A stretch of DNA of 64,000 nucleotides from Neoarius graeffei (taxonomy: Eukaryota; Chordata; Actinopteri; Siluriformes; Ariidae). The stretch is taken from assembly GCF_027579695.1 (NCBI RefSeq), contig NC_083570.1, positions 8,356,793-8,420,792 of the forward strand, given 5' to 3'. A program made the position numbers and the translations under genes. Below are positions 23,049-33,625 of the stretch, piece after piece. The notes beneath the pieces were generated by a model, which saw nothing but the letters and a program-made list of their open reading frames with translations, was not told the DNA's origin and did not search any database. The first letter of the stretch is position 1. Each line of letters starts with the position of its first letter.

Positions 23049-24126
23049 GTTTTAATTCATATTTGGGTTTTCTGAAATCAGCACAGCATCACAAACATAC
23101 AACTAATATTGTGTTCAATATCCTTTCGCAAGTTTCACCTTCACCAGATGCTTTTGGTCACCATTAAAAACCTTCTGTCAGAATTCTAAAGTTGTGTGTT
23201 TCCTGGAACGGAACGGACTTTTAAACACAGTCCACGTATTTTCGATAGGGTTGAGCCCAGGACTTGTTTTAAGCTGAATGTTCTCCTGCTTTATCCTCCA
23301 CAACTAGCTCTGATGTGTGTTTGGGGTCATTGTCCTGTTAGAACACAACTGTGTCTAAGTTTCTGATGATTTGAGGTCATGCTGAAGATTCTGAGGTTCT
23401 TCATGATTCCATCCACTTTGTGTACTGCACCAGCTCCACTGACAGCAAAACAGCCCCAAAGCCTGATGCTTCCACCACCATGCTTCACAGTGTTCCTCTG
23501 TACCTTTGGTCATTGTGGCCAAAGAACTCAATCTTTTCTCATCTGACCATAAAACTTTTCTTCAGAAGGCTTTTTCATTGCCCTTGTGATCAGCTGCAAA
23601 CTTTACTCAAGCTTGAAGGTGTGGATTTTGGAGCAGGAGCTTCTTTCTTGGACAGCAGCCTCTCAGTCCATGGTGATGTAAAACTCAGTGTTCCAGCAGC
23701 TTCCAGTTCATGGCAGGTCTGTGCCTTAGTGGTTCCTGGGTTGTTCCTGACCATCTGAACCAATTTTCTTTCAGCTGAGGGGGACAGTTTGGGTCTTCTT
23801 CCAGCAAAGTGGCTTCACCTCCCAATAACTTGTCCTTACACACTGATGACCTTGGAATCTGTAGTTGTTTATAAATGGCTCAAAGAGGCATTCCTGAGTA
23901 TAAAACTATGGTCCTCTGTCTCAGATCTGCACCAAGCTCCTTGGACTTTCCCATTGTACTGTGTGTTGGTCAATCCAATGAGCATGAAACAAACCCTTTT
24001 TTATATTGTGCACAGAGAAGCGACCAGCTGGAGTCAATCATCATCACTAACAGGAAGTTCAGAGGCCTCGGCCTTGGAGAGTTAAAAGACATTTTGAAAC
24101 CTTCAGCACCACTGAATTAATAACCT

Positions 24127-24182
<56 letters not shown>

Positions 24183-24228
24183 TTTTGACCCTGTTCGATT
24201 TCAGAAAACCCAAAATAAATTAAAACTT
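23049..24228 (-). mobile_element. Decayed Tc1-like transposon
   Basis: Inverted arms containing gatttcagaaaacccaaa at 24197-24228 and its complement at 23049-23079 enclose a degenerate transposase on the minus strand. The clearest motif is the reading VKHGGGSI in the complement of about 23470-23495. Frames are broken throughout. A (TG)26 microsatellite at 24129-24180 has grown near one end. It is an old, inactive copy. Confidence 0.7.
24129..24180. repeat. (TG)n microsatellite
   Basis: About 26 uninterrupted TG dinucleotides; the 'CVCVCV' frame is an artefact. Confidence 0.98.
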
Positions 24229-24779
24229 GTGCACCAAAATAATTTTTTTTCTATTAAAGGTGTTTGTTGTACAATCATTCTGCCATGGAATAAGAACAGA
24301 TCAAAGAAATCACTGAAAGCTCAATATTGCCATGACGTTCATGTCCACGATAAGCGTATGGAAACTTCTGACCTCGACTGTACCTCATGTGATCATCATC
24401 ATCCTTGGTTGTTAACAATCTACCAGGGAAAAAAAAGCTGCTCTAGTCGCCCCATAAACCAATATTTTTGTCTTGAAGGTACATTTAGGTATTTGGATCA
24501 CTTAAAGTGCTGATGACACGTTTTTGACATCTTTGGCGATGTTTTATAACATAAAAAGTCATTCCCGATGATCCATATATTAATTCACGAAGGCGCCTAT
24601 TTTACAAGTTATGATAAAAAACACAGCTATTTGGGCAAATTTGACAGGGCTGCAGCACCCAGGAGACGAAAGAGGAGGAGGAGCTATATGACGTCAGCGA
24701 AAGAACCTTCCTCCTAACTTACCAGTTTGTTGTTGATGCGACAGGTGTTCAGTTTGTCATTATTATATATATATATATT

Positions 24780-25046
24780 ATGCCTTCGTGTTGTGTTGCC
24801 GGCTTTTGCTCCAAAACCCACAAGGATGGGGTAAGTTTATTCAAGTTTCCCAGAGATCCCGAGCTGCATGCGAAGTGGGTGAAGCAAGTCAGGCGCACTC
24901 GTGACAAGTGGGAGCCCTCACCAACATCCGTCCTGTGCTCTGAACACTTCGATTTGGATTGTTTTGACACCCTTCCCAGCTTAAAAGAATCTCTTGGGTG
25001 TTCAGTTCAGCACAAACGTGTGTTACTACCATCAGCAGTGCCTACA
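24780..25046 (+). pseudogene. THAP zinc-finger domain fragment
   Basis: 89 codons from MPSCCVAGFCSKTH. This is a C2CH THAP finger that binds DNA: Cys residues at positions 4/5 and 10, then FKFPRD, a W at 33 followed by basic residues, and the paired LCSEHF (Cys, His) near residues 52-56. A basic tail with VLLPSAVPT closes the domain. The original frame resumes after the 210-bp MITE at 25257 (PVFRRGSTSS...) and runs to 25379, because 210 is a multiple of three. No transposase core follows, so it is a remnant of a THAP-type transposase or of a THAP gene. Confidence 0.75.
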
Positions 25047-25256
25047 CAGTGTTGCCAGATTGGGAGGTTTCCCGCCCAGTTGGGTGGTTTCAAGTGCATT
25101 TTGGTGGGTTTTGAACATATTTTGGGCTGGAAAACGTCAGCAGTATGTGTTGCCAGATACTGCTGAAGTTTTCCAGCCCAAAATATGTTCAAAACCCACC
25201 AAAATGCACTTGAAACCGCCCAACTGGGAGGGAAACCTCCCAATCTGGCAACACTG
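25047..25256. mobile_element. Palindromic MITE inside THAP exon
   Basis: 210 bp that is almost one perfect inverted repeat: cagtgttgccagattggg at one end and its complement at the other, with gtgcattttggtgggttttg in both arms. The ends resemble those of the hAT-like pieces at 38455 and 39411. No 8-bp duplication is visible. Confidence 0.8.
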
Positions 25257-25832
25257 CCAGTATTCCGGAGGGGGTCTACTAGTAGCTATGCCGGATCCAA
25301 AGACAGTCCTCCTGTCAGAACATGTGTTGTGAAACGACATAAGATAAAGGTACGTAGAGCTATAGATTCTACACAATAATCATAAATGTAATCATAAAGT
25401 TGGCGTGATATCAGTCATGTATTTGCTTATGAAAGCTTGCGGCTTTCATGTAACTGCCGCCTAGCAACGAGAGGCAAAGGGTAAAGAGGGTAGGCTATCA
25501 TAGATTCGATTCGGAAAAGATCAACACAATTCTAGACTCCCAGAAGAGGAAGAGCTAGCACTAGAGAGTTCACCGGCGTTTTCATGCGCCATTTCCATTG
25601 AGTAGAACCAGAGTAGAACAGCCAGTGAACCGCAGCGTGTTCTTCCGCTGACGTCACAACATGGCCGCGAGCCACGGACCCAGTTTTCTTGTGCTGTGCA
25701 ATTAAAAGTTGGATATTCGCGTAACAACAGCTTCTTTTCACGTAATTATAACAGAAATCTAACATGTTTGCCATGTTGTATAGTTTATTTAAGAAATTGC
25801 ATAGAGTCATGTTCGTGTCATCAGCACTTTAA

Positions 25833-26287
25833 ACATGATAAAACTGGCCATACTGCAGTGTAGGAAAGAACATATCCCTCATCTGTGAGCAGACACACCT
25901 GATATTTTGTTAAATGACTGGATGCAGGCACACCTTGTGGAAAGAAAGAAAGAAAGAATGCAGATATACTTTGTATGTCATATGTCTCTGTTTTAAACGA
26001 TGTTTAAACAAAGGAAAAAAAGATGGAGCAAGAAATGAAAGAAAGAATTCAGACTAGAAATGTGAAAGAAACTAGAGATGGAGGGAAAAGAAGGAAAAGA
26101 GAAGCATGACTTGAGCTGATATAAAGCCGTATGAGCCGATAGAGCTGCGGCGAAAAAGAAAATCAGAGGCTCCAAAAGGCTCCGGTGAAACACAGAGAAA
26201 CAATTCACTCACCACAAAATGTGGAGGCAGCCAGAGGAGGATAAATCACACGGGAGAGTCCGGACGGGTCACATCATCCAGGACCAT
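25833..26287. other. Unassigned non-coding DNA
   Basis: GAAA-rich stretches near 25941-25957 and 26030-26050; no gene. Confidence 0.4.
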
Positions 26288-26488
26288 CCGCATGGGTCAA
26301 AAAAAGGAGAGAAAAACACAAAGAAGCGAGAGGGAGTATTAAAAACAAACAAACAAACAAAATATTTACCCATGTATTGGCTTGACTTTTTTTTTGCTTT
26401 ATTTATTTATTTATTTATTTAAATTTTTGTCTATTTCTCCTTTTCTAACTGTTCTTTTTTCATTTTTGTCTCACTCTTTTGGGATCTA

Positions 26489-27019
26489 CACTACCGTTCA
26501 AAAGTTTGGGGTCACTTTGAAATGTCCTTATTTTTGAAAGAAAAGCACTGTTCTTTTCAATGAAGATCACTTTAAACTAATCAGAAATGCACTCTATACA
26601 TTGCTAATGTGGTAAATGACTATTCTAGCTGCAAATGTCTGGTTTTTGGTGCAATATCTCCATAGGTGTATAGAGGCCCATTTCCAGCAACTCTCACTCC
26701 AGTGTTCTAATGGTACAATGTGTTTGCTCATTGCCTCAGAAGGCTAATGGATGATTAGAAAACCCTTGTACAATCATGTTAGCACAGCTGAAAACAGTTG
26801 AGCTCTTTAGAGAAGCTATAAAACTGACCTTCCTTTGAGCAGATTGAGTTTCTGGAGCATCACATTTGTGGGGTCGATTAAATGCTCAAAATGGCCAGAA
26901 AAATGTCTCGACTATATTTTCTATTCATTTTACAACTTATGGTGGGAAATAAAAGTGTGACTTTTCATGGAAAACTACACAAAATTGTCTGGGTGACCCC
27001 AAACTTTTGAACGGCAGTG
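26489..27019. mobile_element. Tc1-type MITE with CACTACCGTTCAAAAG ends
   Basis: 531 bp with ends cactaccgttcaaaagtttg and caaacttttgaacggcagtg, between TA at 26487-26488 and 27020-27021. The interior has no transposase frame. It is inserted between two units of the GATA/TATC array. Confidence 0.9.
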
Positions 27020-27072
27020 TACATGAGTAAAAAAAAAAAGGAGAAAAACAAAATGAAGCAAGACTGAGTATT

Positions 27073-27133
<61 letters not shown>

Positions 27134-27165
27134 ATATTTCCCTGTATATTGGCTTGATTTTTTGC

Positions 27166-27239
<74 letters not shown>

Positions 27240-27352
27240 GTTTTAATTTTTGTCTTCATCTCCTTTTTAAACTGTTTTTCCCTTTTTGTCTCACTCTTTT
27301 GATCTGCATGAGAAAAAAAGGAGAAAAACAGAAAGAAGCAAGACTGAGTATT

Positions 27353-27420
<68 letters not shown>

Positions 27421-27453
27421 AATATTGGCTTGACTTTTTTGGCTGTCTTTTTA

Positions 27454-27523
<70 letters not shown>

Positions 27524-27629
27524 TTTGTCTTTATCTCCTTTTTAAACTGTTTTTCCCTTTTTGTCTCACTCTTTTTGATCTACATGAGAAAAAAGGAGAA
27601 AAACAGAAAGAAGCAAGACTGAGTATTAA

Positions 27630-28305
27630 AGTACATATCACAGGAAAATTCAGGAGCAAGATCAATGTAATTCTCCTATTTTATATTAAACTTTGGTCAA
27701 ATATCTGTCACATTCTGCATTCTCTGCAATTTTTTTTACCTTGCGCAATACCAGAAAAATTCAGTTGAAATCGAGCCATTTGAGGCGAATTGGTCCGCGT
27801 CTGAAAAAACTTGCCGTTTGGATTTCCCGGCAAACATTGATTTTCGTGACGTCGCGTGCGGGACGCCTCCTTCTGAATCCTACGTCAGCGCTGGTTTGTT
27901 TATGAGAAAACGACCTGGTGGTTTTCTGCAAATTTCTTCAACGTTATGGCGTAATTATTAAAATGGTTAACAGATGTATCATAGGAGGGTGTAGCAACAC
28001 CAGTCTTGATGGGATTAGTACTCATCGTTTTCCAAAAGACCGGACAATGAGAGAGAAATGGGAGCGCTTGGTCTACACAGGCTGTGCACTGAAACCGTGC
28101 AAAGCTCGCACAGCCTGCTGGCGCTTCCGCAGGTGACGTCACGAATCTGGCTCCAGACTCCCTTGGGATTTTTCCAGACGCGTTTTTTTATTTTATTTTT
28201 TTCTGCTGTAGACAGATGGCCTTGTGCAAAATTACCCTTCTGGATGAGTGTGTAAAGGGACATACTTTCATATAAAAAAAACGAAATTGGTCCAGGATAT
28301 GCACT
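27630..28305 (+). mobile_element. TTAA-flanked, THAP-bearing (Kolobok-like) element 2
   Basis: Starts agtacatatc and ends gatatgcact, between TTAA at 27626-27629 and 28306-28309. It carries the beginning of a THAP exon. It sits inside an array unit whose gagtattaaa/GATA junction supplied the TTAA target. At 676 bp it is a short deletion derivative. Confidence 0.75.
27963..28136 (+). pseudogene. Truncated THAP domain
   Basis: The frame MVNRCIIGGCSNTSLDGIST followed by HRFPKDRTMREKWERLV matches the first half of a THAP C2CH finger (C-x4-C, then FPKD and KW). After about 36 residues it runs into unrelated GC-rich sequence and stops, so the second Cys/His pair is missing. It cannot fold as a complete zinc finger. 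The overlapping upstream ATG at 27918 is not needed. Confidence 0.6.
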
Positions 28306-28307
28306 TT

Positions 28308-28382
<75 letters not shown>

Positions 28383-28384
<2 letters not shown>

Positions 28385-29992
28385 GTGGTGCTTAAACGTT
28401 TGTGAACCCTTTAGAATTTTCTATATTTCTGCATAAATATGACCTAAAACATCATCAGATTTCCACACAAGTCCTAAAAGTAGATAAAGAGAACCCAGTT
28501 AAACAAATGAGACAAAAATATTATAATTGGTCATTTATTTACTTGAGGAAAATGATCCAATATTACATATCTGTGAGTGGCAAAAGTACGTGAACCTCTA
28601 GGATTAGCAGTTAATTTGAAGGTGAAATTAGAGTCAGGTGTTTTCAATCAATGGGATGACAATCAGGTGTGAGTGGGCACCCTGTTTTATTTAAAGAACA
28701 GGGATCTATCAAAATCTGGTCTTCACAACATGTTTGTGGAAGTGTATCATGGCACAAACAAAGGAGATTTCTGAGGACCTCAGGAAAAGCGTTGTTGATG
28801 CTCATCAGGCTGGAAAAGGTTACAAAACCATCTCTAAAGAGTTTGGACTCCACCCATCCACAGTCAGACAGATTGTGTACAAATGGAGGAAATTCAAGAC
28901 CATTGTTACCCTCCCCAGGAGTGGTCGACCAACAAAGATCACTCCAAGAGCAAGGCGTGTAATAGTCGACGAGGTCACAAAGGACTCCAGGGTAACTTCT
29001 AAGCAACTGAAGGCCTCTCTCACATTGGCTAATGTTAATGTTCATGAGTCCACCATCAGCAGAACACTGAACAACAATGGTGTGCATGGCAGGGTTACAA
29101 GGAGGAAGCCACTGCTCTCCAAAAAGAACATTGCTGCTCGTCTGCAGTTTGCTAAAGATCACGTGGACAAGCCAGAAGGCTATTGGAAAAATGTTTTGTG
29201 GACGGATGAGACAAAAATACAACTTTATGGTTTAAAGGAGAAGCGTTCTGTTTGGAGAAAGGAAAACACTGCATTCCAGCATAAGAACCTTATCCCATCT
29301 GTGAAACATGGTGGTGGTAGTATCATGGTTTTGGCCTGTTTTGCTGCATCTGGGCCAGGACGGCTTGCCATCATTGATGGAACAATGAATTCTGAATTAT
29401 ACCAGCAAATTCTAAAGGAAAATATCAGGACATCTGTCCATGAACTGAATCTCAAGAGAAGGTGGGTCATGCAGCAAGACAACGACCCTAAGCACACAAG
29501 TCGTTCTACCAAAGAATGGTTAAAGAAGAATAAAGTTAATGTTTTGGAATGGCCAAGTCTAAGTCCTGACCTTAATCCAATCGAAATGTTGTGGAGGGAC
29601 CTGAAGCGAGCAGTTCATGTGAGGAAACCCACCAACATCCCAGAGTTGAAGCTGTTCTGTATGGAGGAACGGGCTAAAATTCCTCCAAGCCGGTGTGCAG
29701 GACTGATCAACAGTTACCAGAAACGTTTAGCTGCAGTTATTGCTGCACAAGGGGGTCACACCAGATACTGAAAGCAAAGGTTCACATACTTTTGCCACTC
29801 ACAGATATGTAATATTGGATCATTTTCCTCAATAAATAAATTGCCAAATATAAAATTTTTTGTCTCATTTGTTTAACTGGGTTCCCTTTATCTATTTTGA
29901 GGACTTGTGTGAAAATCTGATGATGTTTTAGGTCATATTTATGCAGAAATATAGAAAATTCTAAAGGGTTCACAAACTTTCAAGCACCACTG
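28383..29992 (+). mobile_element. Tc1-like transposon with long inverted repeats
   Basis: 1610 bp between TA at 28381-28382 and 29993-29994, inserted in a GATA tract (the target TA is part of TAGA). Inverted repeats are about 215 bp (28383-28597 and 29778-29992). They begin (c/g)agtggtgctt and contain a second conserved block, ggcaaaagtacgtgaacct and its complement. The transposase is open. Confidence 0.95.
28749..29771 (+). CDS. Tc1-like transposase, DD34E
   Basis: 340 codons from MAQTKEISEDL; an in-frame ATG five codons upstream (28734) is less likely. It cuts and reinserts its own element. N-terminal paired-like helix-turn-helix region: HQAGKGYKTISKEFGLHPST and VRQIVYKWRK. A GRPT-type basic hook (RSGRPTKITPRARR) follows. 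The catalytic triad is Asp153 (WTDETK), Asp244 (QQDNDPKHT) and Glu279 (NPIEMLW), the same positions as in Sleeping Beauty. The glycine-rich box reads KHGGGSIMVLACFAASG, where related proteins usually have a tryptophan-glycine after SIM, so this copy may be altered there. No stop or frameshift was found. Confidence 0.93.
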   Translation: MAQTKEISEDLRKSVVDAHQAGKGYKTISKEFGLHPSTVRQIVYKWRKFKTIVTLPRSGRPTKITPRARRVIVDEVTKDSRVTSKQLKASLTLANVNVHESTISRTLNNNGVHGRVTRRKPLLSKKNIAARLQFAKDHVDKPEGYWKNVLWTDETKIQLYGLKEKRSVWRKENTAFQHKNLIPSVKHGGGSIMVLACFAASGPGRLAIIDGTMNSELYQQILKENIRTSVHELNLKRRWVMQQDNDPKHTSRSTKEWLKKNKVNVLEWPSLSPDLNPIEMLWRDLKRAVHVRKPTNIPELKLFCMEERAKIPPSRCAGLINSYQKRLAAVIAAQGGHTRY

Positions 29993-30060
<68 letters not shown>

Positions 30061-30093
30061 ATATTTTCCTCTGTATTGGCTTGACTTTTTTGA

Positions 30094-30195
<102 letters not shown>

Positions 30196-30250
30196 CCCCT
30201 TTTTTGACTGGTTTGTTTTCCTTTTTGTCTCACTCTTTTTTGATCTACAT

Positions 30251-30472
30251 GAGTAAAAAAAGGAGAAAACAAAAAGAAGTGAGATGTCTTTCTGACTCTT
30301 TTTTGTTTCTCTTTTTTTTACTCTTCTTGAGTGCTCTTTTCGACATCGTTTTTTTTGTCTCTCATTTTCATGATCCAAATGAGTCCAAAAAAAGTGAGAG
30401 AAACACAGTGAAACAAGTTAAACTCATTTTTACATGCTTTCCCCTTTGTTTTTGTCTGTTTTTTATCCACAA

Positions 30473-30513
<41 letters not shown>

Positions 30514-32190
30514 AACAGGTGAGATCTTTTTCTGACTCCATTTTTGGGTCTTTTTATCCACACGAGTGGAAAAACACACAGAGAATAAAATCAGGTCTGG
30601 CGTTTAAATTAAGAAAATTGCAAATTTTTGCCCATTTTTCCTTTAAGATGAAGAAACCAACATTTATTCATAAAATGTTAAATAGCATATATTAATCTCT
30701 TATCATTATTATTTGAATATTTTGTCTTGTTCTTTTTTTATTATTAGTTTAAGGATGTTTTCAGGTCTCTTAGTGTTTGTTTCAGGGTTTTTTTTCTCAT
30801 CTTTTTTGTCCTTTTTTTCTACCACTCTTTCATATCATGTCTTTGTCTCTCTGTTTTGGACTGTAGCTCTCGTTCTCCCTCATTCCTTCTTTACAGCGTG
30901 AGAACGATTTCCTGATTCAGCATTAGCATCAAAATTAGGAGGAAAGTTGCAGTTTTGGACATCGATCTGTTTGAGGCGGACAGACTGAAGGAGTAAAGAG
31001 CCGCTGCAATGGCCTCTCTAAGTAGAGATGAAGTGAGGGATAAATCCTATCAGCAGAGAGTCAAATGGCATCGTGGGTAATAATACTGTCAAAAAAAATA
31101 GAGCGACTTGTATCAATGAAATGAATTTAAAATGAAAAATGTTTTACAGGATTTCTTTACAAAAAAATGTGCATTCCTTTGATGATCAAGTATTAATGAA
31201 TATGCCAATATGCAAATATTTGAAGGTGGAGTTTAACGCTAAATGAGGAAGCAAGTAAATTAATTAGAGTTAATATTTATATTTTTGAAAATAAATTCAT
31301 TTTCACTCAGATACCACAGGGTGTACATACTTCTGCACTCCATATTATCCTTATCAAGAGTGACCCAACCGCAGCGTTCTTACCTTCACTGAGCAAAATC
31401 CTCCCCAGGAAACACGGCTAACGTGAAGATTTCAGACAAATCGAGAAGTGAGCACTGAAACACATTCCTCTCTCGACCGTGTGGTTCTGCGCTTCGCTCC
31501 GGATCTTCATGCGGGATCGACAGGAAAAGGATTATGGAGAAAAGGATTTATCTCAAATCTGCCATCTGGCCTTTAAAATCAAGCAAAGTTGGGATGTCAG
31601 AAAAGTGTGTGTTCGCTTCAGCTGATTCAGACTCACGTCTCAGGCACACAACATTCAGACTGTTTACAGCGTGACGCTAAATCTCGAGTGTTAGAACCAA
31701 CACACCTGGACGCGCAGTGCGGTTCTGACCGGTTGTGGACGGGGTGAAAGGTGAAACGGGATTAAAGGACATGAGGAGGTGCACAGAACTGGAGCTGTTT
31801 AAACACACACACACACACACACACACACACCAGAGCTCAGCGGTCAACCTTCAGCTGATCTCACACTGCACTCACTGAGTCCACTCATCTGCTACAATCA
31901 TTTCTCACTGTTTTACTTTGTTTTTGCTCCAGTTCCTGTTGATAAGTTCATCAAGAACATGTTCGATCCTTCACGCTGACCTTCAGAGATTCCGTTTCTA
32001 CACAGCATGCTGAACGATTGATGAAATATGACTGAGATTACATTTATTTTTACTTTTCGTTCATATTTAGATTTATACAACAATGCTAAGTGCATCTGAT
32101 GATCTGCTGAAGAAGAAGAAGAAGAAGAAGAAGAAGTTAAATACGGATCTAACACACATCTGCGATCAGTGTTTCAGGTTTGCTGACAGA
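30251..32190. other. Unassigned non-coding DNA with microsatellites
   Basis: Degenerate continuation of the array's T-rich words to about 30650, (GA)n at 30475-30507, (AC)n at 31803-31830 and (GAA)n at 32110-32135. Open frames here are low-complexity. No exon is recognised. Confidence 0.45.
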
Positions 32191-32202
32191 ATGTCATTTT
32201 TA

Positions 32203-32888
32203 TGTCCCAACAGCTAGCCGCTGTGTCCGGGGATCAGGTCGTCGAGGCTCCTGCCTTCGACTGCCACCCAATCCACACTGCACCAGTCCCCTACTGCTAC
32301 CTCTGTGGGTGGTGAACCCACAGGAGGTCGGGCCTACGTCACCTCTTCGGGCTGAGCCTGGCCGGGCCCCATGGGCAAAGGCCCAGCCACCAAGCGCTCG
32401 CATACGAGCCCCAACCCCGGGCTTGGCTCCAGGGTGGGGCCCCAGCTGCGCCATACCGGGTGACGTCACAGTCCTTGGTTGTTTCTCCATAAGGGTTTTG
32501 GTGAAAACCAATGGAAAACCTATGGTCATGAGCTTTGGGTAATGACCGAAAGAACAAGATCGCGGATACAAGCGGCCGAAATGAGTTTCCTTCGCAGGGT
32601 GGCTGGGCGCTCCCTTAGAGATAGGGTGAGAAGCACAGTCACTCGGGAGGAGCTCGGAGTAGAGCCTGGGGAGGTGTTCCAGGCATGTCCCCCCGGGAGG
32701 AGGCCCCGGGGAAGACCCAGGATACGCTGGAGGGACTATGTCTCTCGGCTGGCCTGGGAACACCTCGGTGTTCTTCCCGAGGAGCTGGCCGAGGTGTCTG
32801 GGGAAAGGGAAGTTTGGGCTTCCATGCTTAGACTGCTGCCTCCGCGACCCGGTCCCGGATAAAGCGGAAGAAGACGAGATGAGACGAG
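32203..32888. mobile_element. RTE-like LINE copy with inverted 5' half (twin priming)
   Basis: Flanked by the 12-bp duplication atgtcattttta at 32191-32202 and 32889-32900. The left part (32203 to about 32522) is the reverse complement of the LINE 5' region: 32203-32330 matches the complement of about 56160-56290. The right part (about 32523-32888) is the sense 3' end, matching 59860-60285 and ending in gataaagcgg and gagatgagacga. It lacks about 75 bp relative to the long copy. Everything between is absent. This is the expected product of twin-primed reverse transcription. Confidence 0.85.
32560..32862 (+). pseudogene. C-terminal fragment of RTE-like LINE protein
   Basis: The frame reads TERTRSRIQAAEMSFLRRVA, then GRSLRDRVRS, EVFQACPPGRRPRGRPR, WRDYVSRLAWEHLG and LRLLPPRPGPG. 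These are the conserved C-terminal blocks also present in the 56-60 kb copy. An internal deletion removes the 'LRWLGHLFRM' segment seen there. Reverse transcriptase and endonuclease domains are absent. It is a dead 3' fragment. Confidence 0.8.
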
Positions 32889-32900
32889 ATGTCATTTTTA

Positions 32901-33625
32901 AATAATTTTTTTACCTCGGCCGTGACGGAGTCAGCGGGGCAAGGTATTGTAATCAGTGCGGTTTGTTTATTTGTTTGTTTGTGTGTCTGTTTGTTAATGA
33001 TCTAGCGTCCAGACGGTTGCACCAAATGACTTCAAATTTTCAGAGTAGGTGGGCAATGGTCCGTAGATTACCTGATTAAATTTTGGGGGTAATCAGGTCA
33101 AGGTCACCAGAAAGGTCAAAATCGTTCAAATTCTGCTTCCAACCATATGCTGCATGATGGGGTAGTCTCCATAGCAGTTGGGGGTTAAAGGTCAGGGGGG
33201 TCAAGGTCATTGATCAAAATAACATTTTCCATTATAATTCAAAAACTGTTGCCAATAGAGAGATCTTTACTATTATGAGCATATTGGAAATCCCATATGA
33301 CCTTTCATGTGGCACCATGATCTTTGACCTTGAATGATCTTGAAAGGTCAAACTGAAGGTCATGGGTTTTCAAAGGGCTATAACTTTAAAATGGCCAGAC
33401 GTTTACCATTATCAACATATAAGAAGTCTCATATGGGCTTTCATTTGCTGCCATGACCTTTGACCTTGAATGACTATGAAATGTCAAACTCAAGGTCATG
33501 GATTTTCATAGGACTATAACCTGACAGCTGATGATTGAGAAATATTACCATTATCAACATATAGGTATAAAACAAGTGCTGCCGGGGCGAGGTTTGTTTT
33601 GCCTGGCAACACTTGTTGATGAAAG
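32901..33625. repeat. Unclassified repeat with many AGGTCA half-sites
   Basis: Sequence with an internal direct duplication of about 120-130 bp (near 33315-33425 and 33450-33570, sharing ccattatcaacata and tttgaccttgaatga). AGGTCA or its complement occurs about ten times, including tcaaggtca at 33098 and 33201, its complement at 33325, and a complement DR1 at 33454-33466. It looks like an interspersed repeat, but I cannot name the family. Confidence 0.5.

Larger units (their letters stand above)
24506..25828 (+). mobile_element. TTAA-flanked, THAP-bearing (Kolobok-like) element
   Basis: Ends agtgctgatgacacg and cgtgtcatcagcact are perfect inverted repeats between TTAA at 24502-24505 and 25829-25832. 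The element contains an intact-looking THAP-domain exon (24780-25046) interrupted by a palindromic MITE (25047-25256). TTAA targets together with THAP domains are known for Kolobok transposons. The catalytic part is absent, so this is a deletion derivative. Confidence 0.85.

Noticed and set aside
24133-24513. 126-codon frame starting with CVCVCV
   Set aside because: It begins in a TG microsatellite and has no domain afterwards.
28644-29222. 192-codon frame opposite the Tc1 transposase
   Set aside because: Antisense shadow of a transposase with clear catalytic motifs.
32200-32895. 231-codon minus-strand frame
   Set aside because: It crosses the inversion junction of the twin-primed LINE and mixes its 5' region with the antisense of its 3' end.
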